A DNA stretch of 7,364 bases from Terriglobia bacterium. Lineage in GTDB: Bacteria > Acidobacteriota > Terriglobia > UBA7540. This document shows, in pieces, positions 1 through 5,027 of the stretch (the stretch's first letter is position 1; each line of letters opens with the position of its first letter). The stretch covers positions 1-7,364 of the forward strand of contig JASHSC010000411.1 in assembly GCA_030036915.1 (NCBI GenBank), written 5' to 3'. Below the pieces are notes generated by a model. It had not been told where the DNA came from. It made no database searches and saw only the letters and a list, made by a program, of their open reading frames with translations. The position numbers and the translations under genes were made by a program.

Positions 1-208
1 GGAAACTGCCGGGAGACAAACTCGCCCCCCGGCGCGGCCCAAGTTGCCCCGGAGCGCCGAAGGGTACGAGCAGTCGCAGCTTGAGGAGCGCCGACTGGAC
101 AATTTCGTTTGCCCAAGCTCGTCTCCAGCCTGCATTGCCCCAATGGCGCTCGTAAATTTCGCGCACAGACACTACCCCCGCGGGAATTCTGAGCAATCTC
201 AGGTCCAT
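1..208 (-). CDS. Possible hypothetical protein, partial at window edge
   Basis: An ATG at 206-208 (minus strand) opens a frame of 69 codons that runs off the left edge without a stop. The translation begins MDLRLLRIPAGVVSVREIYE and continues with a Trp/Arg-rich, probably helical stretch, then a Gly/Pro/Arg-rich stretch. I recognise no family. There is no Shine-Dalgarno sequence before the ATG; the upstream bases are an AT-rich palindrome. The frame continues upstream beyond one TAA (215-217) to another TAA at 479-481, so this could equally be the 3' part of a decayed gene or a chance open frame in GC-rich DNA. The plus strand is also open across most of the same stretch, which weakens the call. 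Confidence 0.2.
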   Translation of the reverse strand, partial: MDLRLLRIPAGVVSVREIYERHWGNAGWRRAWANEIVQSALLKLRLLVPFGAPGQLGPRRGASLSPGSF

Positions 209-234
209 TATCAATTAAATTGATTGATCAATGG
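205..234. promoter_or_regulatory. Overlapping AT-rich palindromes, possible operator
   Basis: Two perfect palindromes overlap: ATCAATT-A-AATTGAT (210-224) and ATTGATCAAT (223-232), flanked by CCATT (205-209) and AATGG (230-234), which are also complementary. The segment is much more AT-rich than its surroundings. Such a site could bind a dimeric regulator or serve as a promoter element for the minus-strand frame beginning at 208. No regulator gene is nearby and the role is inferred only from symmetry. Confidence 0.25.
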
Positions 235-298
235 TAATTATTGGACTAGAAGCATTTACTGGCGGCAACCCGTGTTCTTGTCCAGGGCGTCCGTCCTT

Positions 299-340
299 CC
301 AGTGCGGGATTTCACGAACCCAGTGGGTGATTTCGCGCAG
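299..340. repeat. Two-unit degenerate 21-bp tandem repeat
   Basis: Units 299-319 and 320-340 agree at 16 of 21 positions, both starting CCAGTG and sharing GATTTC. On the minus strand the 21-bp period would encode a seven-residue repeat (EITHWVR / EIPHWKD) in the unassigned frame 424-215. No third unit is visible on either side. Confidence 0.45.
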
Positions 341-619
341 AGAGACTGGAGTCAATTTGCAGCCATCGTGACGCATCGCCCACAGTGACACGGGCGTCCC
401 GCCCGCTGTAGCCACGGCCAGCACCTTTCTGACCGTGGGATCTTCGTCACCTTGCGCCGACGGGCGACTGGTGCCAGATTATAGTCGTCCTTGCTCGTGT
501 CGCGAACGACCGTCCGGGCCACGGGTAAGGGCCGCGGAGAAACGCAAAAACGCGTATCTCTGCGCTACAATTTTTCCCCAGTACCCGATTGGTGATCTCC
601 GGGAGACCCGAGGGGCGGA

Positions 620-3121
620 ATGTGGGGTTCGATTTTGATCGAGACACTCTACCAGGACCTGCGTTATGGATTCCGGACGCTCCTAAAGAGTCCCGGCTTT
701 TCGATGTTGGTGATTGGAATCCTGGCTCTGGGAATCGGCGCGACCACATCGATTTTCAGCTTGTTTGATGCTGTGTTTTTGCGGCCGCTGCCGGTGCGCG
801 ATCCCGGCACACTGGTGCGGATGGTGCAGCACCGCCTTAAGAACGGGCCTGCCTCGAGTTACTTCCGATTCGCCTATTACGATGCCTTGCGCGAGCATGC
901 CACAACCCTTGCGAGCGTATTCGGAGAGACTGGCTGGTACGTCCACTTTGCCATGAGTGATCCTGAACCGGCGGAAGAAATCACTGTTTACGGAGTCACC
1001 CCTGAGTTCTTCAGCGCGTTGGGCGTGCCCGCTCTACATGGCCGGGTGCTTTTGCCTGACGATGCCAACGAACGTCCGGGGATGCCGCCGGCGGTATTGA
1101 GTTACGGTTTCTGGCAGCGGCGATTCCGGGGGGATCCAGCGGTCGTCAACAAAGACACTCTTCTGGTAAATGGCCACCGTTTCATGATCGTTGGCGTAAT
1201 GCCCCCTGAGTTTAACGGGATTACCGTTGACACAGCGCCGGACGTACGCATCCCCCTTCGTGCCTGCCTTCTTCTGGTGAACTATCCCCTGGATAAAATT
1301 GTCTTTGAAGTGGCTGGGCGCCTCAAAGCGGGGGTTGCGCACTCCCAAGCAGAGGCTGAATGCCGCGTGCTTTGGCACTCCACGATGGAGAGCTATTTAC
1401 GGAATGTCCTAAAGCTGCCGCCGGAAGGCGTGTCGCGGGAACTGGCCGAGGGCATGGAAGTGGAGAACGTGGCACGAGGTGTCTCCCTCATTCGCGAACG
1501 TTATGGCAACGCGCTGAAATTGATCATGGCGTGTATGATCCTGCTGCTTCTGATCGTTTGCACCAATGTCGCCGGCCTTCTGCTGGAGCGGGCGGCGACC
1601 CGGCAACAGGAGACTACGGTGCGCGTCGCGGTGGGTGCAACACGTTTCCGGCTGCTGCGGCAAGTGCTGGGGGAAAATCTGCCTCTCGCCGGCTTGGGGG
1701 CTGCCGGCGGGCTGGTAATCGCGCTGGCAGGAACACCGCTCATCGAGCGGGCGTTGCCCTCAATCCGCGCATATCCATCTCCCGATCTTGTGCCACTCTC
1801 GGTCGATGTCGGGAACAACTGGAGAATCTTCCTTTTTTTGATGGCCATCTCCATAATCGCGATGCTCCTCTTCAGCTTGAGCCCGGCACTCGCGGTTTGC
1901 CATTCGAATCTCGACAGCTTGCTTCGCGGCTCGCGATCGAGCGCCAGTATTCGGGGACGCCGGGCGCTAATTACTCTACAGATTGCGCTGTGCACTTTTT
2001 TGCTGGTGACCGCGAGTTTATTCGTTCGCACTTTGCGGCAATTACAACGGGTCGATCCGGGGTTTGACACCAACCATATCGCTACTTTCACTCTCAACCT
2101 GAGCGGTTACAAAGGCAAGACTGATGTCTTTTTGAAGACATTCACGGAGCGAATCCGCGAACTACCTGGAGTTGTGTCGCTCGGGGTCTCATCGTTGGGG
2201 GTGATGCGAGGGACGGGCACGGCGACCACGGTTGCGCCGGCCGGCCAACCGTTAACGCAGGCCGAATTCCTAAATACAAGCACGATGGGCGTGTCACCCG
2301 AATACTTTGACACGATGGGCATGCACATTCTATCCGGGCGCGGCTTCGTACCGAGTGACGTTCCCGATCCCAAGCGTCCGAGCCCTAAGCACGCTGTGGT
2401 GAATCGGGCGTTTGTAGAGCGATTTTTCCCCAATACCCAACCACTGGGTAAGCTGTTCGGTTGGGGCTTGACCGGGGTGGCGGGAGAGAATGACGAAATC
2501 GTGGGTGTCGTAAGCGACTCCAAGTATCGGTCTTTACGCGCGCCCGTCATTCCGGTCTTTTACCAATGCCAGACCGACTTTGACCAGTTTGTCCTGAACG
2601 TGCGCACCCAAACTCGGCCCGAGGCGATTATAGAGCCCGTTCGGAAGACGTTGGCGGCGCTGGCTCCCGGACTGCCATTCCTCGACGTCCACACCCTGGC
2701 GGAAGAGGTCGGCATCAGCATGGCGGGGGAGCGAATCACCGCGGCGCTCGCATCCACATTCGGCGCGATTGCGGCGCTGCTGGCAGGCGCCGGAATCTAT
2801 GGCCTGCTCGCCTATACCGTCACCGAGAGGCGCCGCGAGATCGGGATTCGGATGGCGCTGGGGGCGCAGCCTGGGCAAATCAGAGGGCTGATTGTAAAAC
2901 AATCTCTCGGCATTACGGCCGTAGGAGTTGCATTGGGAATGGTGAGCGCCATGATTGCGGGACCTGTAATCCGCTCGCTGCTTTATGGCATCTCACCTCA
3001 AGATCCCGAATCGCTTGCTGCTGCCTTGATCTTTGTGGGGTTTACGGCCGGCTTGGCGACGCTGCTCCCGGCCATTCGGGCAACGAAGGTCGATCCCATC
3101 GTGGCGCTGCGGTACGAGTAG
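620..3121 (+). CDS. ADOP-family ABC transporter permease (duplicated MacB/FtsX)
   Basis: This is an inner-membrane permease of the MacB/FtsX type with the duplicated layout of acidobacterial orphan permeases; substrate unknown. At 833 residues it has the usual family length. Visible order: amphipathic N-terminus with the family signature QDLRYGFRTLLKSPGF (12-27); TM1 about 27-49; periplasmic MacB-type domain about 55-295; first FtsX block with TMs near 299-322, 355-375 and 403-425, carrying ETTVRVAVGA (331-340); TM5 about 450-469; second periplasmic domain about 470-705; second FtsX block with TMs near 709-734, 763-782 and 799-818, carrying RRREIGIRMALGA (737-749), and the typical end DPIVALRYE. 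The ATG at 620 follows AGGGG (611-615) at a 4-base gap; TTG at 635 is a possible alternative. No ATPase gene adjoins it, as is usual for this family. Members are often hypothesised to work in macrolide/peptide export or lipoprotein-related mechanotransmission, but that is not shown here. Confidence 0.93.
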   Translation: MWGSILIETLYQDLRYGFRTLLKSPGFSMLVIGILALGIGATTSIFSLFDAVFLRPLPVRDPGTLVRMVQHRLKNGPASSYFRFAYYDALREHATTLASVFGETGWYVHFAMSDPEPAEEITVYGVTPEFFSALGVPALHGRVLLPDDANERPGMPPAVLSYGFWQRRFRGDPAVVNKDTLLVNGHRFMIVGVMPPEFNGITVDTAPDVRIPLRACLLLVNYPLDKIVFEVAGRLKAGVAHSQAEAECRVLWHSTMESYLRNVLKLPPEGVSRELAEGMEVENVARGVSLIRERYGNALKLIMACMILLLLIVCTNVAGLLLERAATRQQETTVRVAVGATRFRLLRQVLGENLPLAGLGAAGGLVIALAGTPLIERALPSIRAYPSPDLVPLSVDVGNNWRIFLFLMAISIIAMLLFSLSPALAVCHSNLDSLLRGSRSSASIRGRRALITLQIALCTFLLVTASLFVRTLRQLQRVDPGFDTNHIATFTLNLSGYKGKTDVFLKTFTERIRELPGVVSLGVSSLGVMRGTGTATTVAPAGQPLTQAEFLNTSTMGVSPEYFDTMGMHILSGRGFVPSDVPDPKRPSPKHAVVNRAFVERFFPNTQPLGKLFGWGLTGVAGENDEIVGVVSDSKYRSLRAPVIPVFYQCQTDFDQFVLNVRTQTRPEAIIEPVRKTLAALAPGLPFLDVHTLAEEVGISMAGERITAALASTFGAIAALLAGAGIYGLLAYTVTERRREIGIRMALGAQPGQIRGLIVKQSLGITAVGVALGMVSAMIAGPVIRSLLYGISPQDPESLAAALIFVGFTAGLATLLPAIRATKVDPIVALRYE

Positions 3122-3176
3122 ATGGAAAAAGATAGGTCAGGTATTAGATTTCTCGTCAGGATTTTCTGAGCTGTGG

Positions 3177-3209
3177 GGCGCCACGGCCCATTGCAGTGGC
3201 CGTGGCGTC
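3177..3209. terminator. Hairpin between convergent genes, probable bidirectional terminator
   Basis: A perfect 10-bp stem pairs CGCCACGGCC (3179-3188) with GGCCGTGGCG (3198-3207) around a 9-base loop, extended by a G-T wobble and a G-C pair outside. It lies between the stop codons of the convergent permease (+) and PEGA-type (-) genes, where a shared terminator is expected. Neither strand has a clear T-tract after the stem, so it may act without one, or mainly stabilise 3' ends. Confidence 0.5.
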
Positions 3210-3230
3210 GCTTGGGAGAGACGTTGAAAC

Positions 3231-3638
3231 TTATTTGGCGTAATCGGACTGAATCTTGAGTTTCTTTCCGGCGATCACGTTAATCTGCTCCTGGTAAAAC
3301 GTTTTCCCGTTGGGATCGCGCAACTCAAGGTTGTGGGTTCCGGCTCGCAGGGGGAATTTCTTCAGTTGGCCGGTGAGTCCGGCAAAACCACCGTCAACAA
3401 AAATCTGGTTACCCTTTTGCTTCGTGGAGATTTCCACTTCGCCGGCGTTCGGGGCGTAGTAGTAGCCCGGTCCGTACCAACCGTACGGGCCATAAGGGCC
3501 GTAGAAACCGTAGAAGCCGGGGTAGATTCCCACTCCTACGTAAGGTCGAACGAAAACCGCGCCGCGCGCGGACGCCGCCGGCGCAAAGCTAACCAACGCC
3601 AATAGGGCAACCGCCGAAGCCATCAGTAAGCGTTTCAT
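3231..3638 (-). CDS. Small secreted PEGA-domain-like protein
   Basis: A 135-residue exported protein of unknown function. Residues 1-24 form a typical signal peptide (K2 R3, hydrophobic 4-19, cleavage predicted after ASA, 22-24). A Gly/Tyr/Pro-rich segment follows (about 33-61), built from short GFYGFYGPYGPYGWYGPG-like units. The C-terminal half (about 66-131) resembles a PEGA domain, a small beta-rich surface module: GEVEISTKQKGNQIFVDGGF, then FPLRAGTHNLELRDPNGKTF, with the expected strand - 'VDG' turn - 'L.aG.H.lEl....G' pattern. PEGA-like domains are found in cell-surface proteins, so an envelope role is inferred. The start is well supported: AAGGAGGG lies 9 bases before the ATG. It is monocistronic, convergent with the permease gene, and its leader may fold over the ribosome binding site. 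The main uncertainty is the exact domain name. Confidence 0.85.
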   Translation of the reverse strand: MKRLLMASAVALLALVSFAPAASARGAVFVRPYVGVGIYPGFYGFYGPYGPYGWYGPGYYYAPNAGEVEISTKQKGNQIFVDGGFAGLTGQLKKFPLRAGTHNLELRDPNGKTFYQEQINVIAGKKLKIQSDYAK

Positions 3639-3640
3639 GG

Positions 3641-3704
3641 CTAATGCCCTCCTTCCATTGCTGGCCTTCTCATCTTACCTGCCTTGGCCAGTACAGAGCA
3701 TTAG
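3641..3704 (-). promoter_or_regulatory. Possible leader hairpin covering the PEGA gene ribosome binding site
   Basis: On the mRNA strand, CUAAUGCUCU (complement of 3695-3704) can pair with AGGGCAUUAG (complement of 3641-3650), 10 pairs with one U-G wobble. The second arm contains the end of the Shine-Dalgarno sequence and the spacer before the ATG. An inner stem, CTGGCC/GGCCAG (3661-3666 with 3686-3691), stacks inside with a 19-base loop. The mismatch would be A-C on the opposite strand but a tolerated wobble on the mRNA strand. This could moderate translation initiation. It is inferred from base pairing only. Confidence 0.3.
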
Positions 3705-3792
3705 ATGCAAAGTGGGGTGGTGCTGCTGCCTCTTCTTGGTAACATGCTTTATTTCAGATAGATACAAGGGTGCACGGGAGGGATTTGGGGTA

Positions 3793-3900
3793 GTTTCGCG
3801 GAGCTTTGAGCCATGGGATTGTGTGGAACTCGGCGTCTTGCGTATGGTATTAGCATGACGATGGTTTCGCGGAGCTTTGAGCCATGGGATTGTGTGGAAC
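3793..3900. repeat. Exact 37-bp direct repeat, two copies, 34-bp spacer
   Basis: Copies at 3793-3829 and 3864-3900 are identical over 37 bases, beginning GTTTCGCGGAGC and ending TTGTGTGGAAC. The bases on both sides differ, so the repeat ends are sharp. The 34-base spacer (3830-3863) is unrelated. Repeat and spacer sizes fall in the CRISPR range, and the GTTTC...GGAAC ends are reminiscent of CRISPR repeats. However, there is no third copy at the 71-bp period on either side, no cas gene and no clear leader, so I call it a dispersed-type or duplicated repeat rather than a CRISPR array. Confidence 0.8.
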
Positions 3901-3902
3901 GC

Positions 3903-4007
3903 CTATACGGAACGACATAAATTGTAGCGGCGCTCTACGAGCGCCGACCGGCGGTCATAGACCGCCGCTACAACCAAATACGCAAACACTTATGTCGTTC
4001 CGTATAG
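3903..4007. mobile_element. 105-bp nested inverted-repeat element (MITE-like, non-coding)
   Basis: Perfect 18-bp terminal inverted repeats, CTATACGGAACGACATAA (3903-3920) and its complement (3990-4007), enclose a second inverted repeat TTGTAG/CTACAA (3922-3927 with 3968-3973). That in turn encloses two 8-bp hairpins with three-base loops: CGGCGCTC/GAGCGCCG (3928-3946) and CGGCGGTC/GACCGCCG (3949-3967). The core thus forms a compact three-way junction. A 16-base asymmetric segment (3974-3989) separates core and right end. There is no coding capacity and no obvious target-site duplication. The structure fits a non-autonomous element or REP-like repeat needing an enzyme encoded elsewhere. Mobility is inferred; the symmetry is directly visible. 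Confidence 0.7.
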
Positions 4008-4020
4008 TTCTGGCTACCAG

Positions 4021-4066
4021 GAATCAACGACTTACAAGAAAACGACCCTCCGTAAGTTATTGATTC
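4021..4066. repeat. Imperfect 15-bp inverted repeat downstream of the DinB gene
   Basis: GAATCAACGACTTAC (4021-4035) faces GTAAGTTATTGATTC (4052-4066). Thirteen of 15 positions are complementary, and one of the two mismatches is a G-T wobble on the plus strand. The loop is 16 bases. It lies 55 bp beyond the stop codon of the minus-strand DinB-family gene and 13 bp from the nested element. It could be a transcription terminator for that gene, although no T-tract follows on the minus strand, or the remnant of another inverted-repeat element. Confidence 0.45.
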
Positions 4067-4121
4067 TTAGTTATATTCCTGAACTGCGACAAAAACTCCC
4101 CCGGTGGATTCCCCTTCCCCC

Positions 4122-4604
4122 TCAAATCTTGTTCCAATACCAAAGGCTGTAGCTGATGTCGCGGTCCAAGGGCATCTTCGCGATCTTGAGGTGCAGCAGA
4201 ATCTGGCCGCGGTGGTGGCCTTCGTGAGTGACGGAGTAGGCAAGAAATCCTACGGGACCCAAGCGGGACGCAATGCCCTTCATGTGGCCTGTGCGCTCGG
4301 CTTCCGCGAACAGTTCTCCCATCGCTTTGCCGGAATCGATCAGCGCCTGGCGCAACGCGGCTCGGGAGGACGTTTTGCTGGAGAGCTTCTTGATTTTCCC
4401 CGCCAACGCTGGTGCGCGGCGCTGGAGCCAATAGAACCGCGCCATATGGATGTGCGCAAAATAACTGGTTAGGGCTTTGCCGCGCGGGGCTATGGTGGCG
4501 GCCAATTGCTGGTCGGTGAGAGCGTCAAGCAATTTCAAGTTGATGCGATTATTGAGGTGCCAGACTTCGGCGAGCGGGGGTTGACTGATTGAATTGTCTG
4601 CCAT
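4122..4604 (-). CDS. DinB-family putative metal-dependent protein
   Basis: A 160-residue four-helix-bundle protein of the DinB/YfiT type, a superfamily of small, probably cytoplasmic metal-binding proteins, some of which are thiol-dependent transferases or hydrolases; the substrate here cannot be told. The likely metal-ligand triad is visible: a histidine in the second helix (AHIHMARFYWL, H51 or H53) and H127 and H131 in HEGHHRGQI (127-135), the classical HxxxHRGQ pattern. The protein ends with the aromatic YSLWYWNKI (152-160), also common in the family. The ATG at 4602-4604 is chosen because GGAGG lies just upstream (short, 3-base gap) and homology begins near it. An in-frame ATG at 4716-4718 would add 38 atypical residues and would lie upstream of the candidate promoter. 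It is transcribed divergently from ccmE and has no operon partner, so no link to cytochrome maturation is implied. Confidence 0.88.
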   Translation of the reverse strand: MADNSISQPPLAEVWHLNNRINLKLLDALTDQQLAATIAPRGKALTSYFAHIHMARFYWLQRRAPALAGKIKKLSSKTSSRAALRQALIDSGKAMGELFAEAERTGHMKGIASRLGPVGFLAYSVTHEGHHRGQILLHLKIAKMPLDRDISYSLWYWNKI

Positions 4605-4662
4605 AGGCCTCCGGGAATTTTCGTGACTCGGCTCGTCTCGGCCGCGCTGTTCGGTTCGTTTC

Positions 4663-4691
4663 AATTTGTCATCAATCCCCGTGCGGGTCAA
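4663..4691 (-). promoter_or_regulatory. Candidate sigma-70-type promoter for the DinB-family gene
   Basis: On the minus strand TTGACC (4691-4686, five of six consensus bases) is followed after 17 bases by CAAATT (4668-4663, three of six). Transcription would start near 4656, giving a leader of about 50 bases before the ATG at 4604. The -10 match is weak, so this is only a candidate. Confidence 0.3.
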
Positions 4692-4776
4692 GATGGTGCG
4701 CGGGCCGCAGCGTTGCAATTTGAATTTTACGTAGAGGCAGGCATCGCCCTGCCCACTGCCCTGGTCACGCCATGGC

Positions 4777-4802
4777 TAGGGCACCCACGAGGGGTGCCCC
4801 TA
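4777..4802. repeat. GGGCACCC/GGGTGCCC hairpin between divergent genes
   Basis: GGGCACCC (4779-4786) pairs perfectly with GGGTGCCC (4792-4799) around a 5-base loop, and TA (4777-4778) pairs with TA (4801-4802) past a single bulged C. The compact GC-rich hairpin looks like a dispersed REP-like unit rather than a terminator, because it lies between two divergent start regions. Whether it recurs elsewhere in the genome cannot be seen here. Confidence 0.4.
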
Positions 4803-4805
4803 CGC

Positions 4806-4888
4806 CGAAATTTCGAGCTGCACCACTACCCGCGGGCCGAAGGTTCTCACCTTCTCCCATCGCGATTCTGACCATCGATTTCGGCCCG
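4806..4888. repeat. Palindrome cluster upstream of the ccmE promoter
   Basis: A perfect 10-base palindrome CGAAATTTCG (4806-4815) is followed by a 9-bp inverted repeat, CGGGCCGAA (4833-4841) and TTCGGCCCG (4880-4888), 38 bases apart. A small competing hairpin GAAGG/CCTTC (4839-4843 with 4850-4854) overlaps its left arm. All lie upstream of the candidate ccmE promoter and could be protein-binding sites. No function can be assigned from sequence alone. Confidence 0.35.
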
Positions 4889-4922
4889 ATAGATTCCGGC
4901 AATCCTCGCAATGTCTTTCCGA

Positions 4923-4951
4923 TTGACTCTGAGCGAGGGCAGGTGCAAAAT
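4923..4951 (+). promoter_or_regulatory. Candidate sigma-70-type promoter for ccmE-ccmF
   Basis: TTGACT (4923-4928, five of six consensus bases) is separated by exactly 17 bases from CAAAAT (4946-4951, four of six), followed by an AT-rich run. Transcription would start near 4958, about 70 bases before the ccmE ATG at 5028. The leader can form a bulged hairpin (CTTGC 4966-4970 with GCGAG 4989-4993, AGACT 4974-4978 with AGTCT 4984-4988). If correct, this promoter excludes the earlier in-frame ATG at 4911. Confidence 0.4.
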
Positions 4952-5027
4952 TTTATATGGGGTTGCTTGCGGAAGACTCCGAAAGTCTGCGAGGGCTTGC
5001 GTCCCCTGGTTACAGGCGCAAAACAGA

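Larger units (their letters stand above)
1..619. other. Gene-poor region upstream of the permease gene
   Basis: No protein family is recognisable here on either strand. The stretch contains AT-rich palindromes near 205-234, a two-unit 21-bp repeat at 299-340, and a minus-strand frame that is open from 478 down to the window edge except for a single TAA at 215-217. Close to the permease gene, TACAAT at 566-571 resembles a -10 box, but I see no matching -35 box 16-18 bp upstream, so I do not call a promoter. The region may include the decayed end of a neighbouring gene, or simply be intergenic. Confidence 0.5.

Noticed and set aside
543..571. Promoter for the permease gene around TACAAT (566-571)
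   Set aside because: The -10-like hexamer is reasonable but no -35-like sequence occurs at a suitable distance.
1360..2067. Plus-strand open frame (235 codons) inside the permease gene
   Set aside because: It lies in another frame of a confidently assigned CDS; the Arg/Gly/Ala-rich translation has no domain-like features.
1501..2097. Minus-strand open frame (198 codons) inside the permease gene
   Set aside because: Antisense shadow of the permease gene, with an atypical Arg/Ser-rich composition and no recognisable motif.
3637..3858. Plus-strand 73-codon frame after the PEGA-type gene
   Set aside because: It starts within the complement of the PEGA gene start, crosses its leader and the first 37-bp repeat copy, and has no ribosome binding site or recognisable content.
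3793..3900. Calling the 37-bp repeat pair a CRISPR array
   Set aside because: Only two repeats and one spacer, no further copy at the 71-bp period on either side, no cas genes and no leader; kept as a repeat and as a finding instead.
4605..4718. Upstream in-frame extension of the DinB-family protein to the ATG at 4716-4718
   Set aside because: The 38 extra residues are charged and unlike the family, the internal ATG at 4604 has GGAGG just upstream, and a candidate promoter lies within the extension.
4911..5027. Upstream in-frame extension of CcmE to the ATG at 4911
   Set aside because: It adds 39 residues with no family resemblance before the membrane anchor and would begin upstream of the best promoter candidate (4923-4951).
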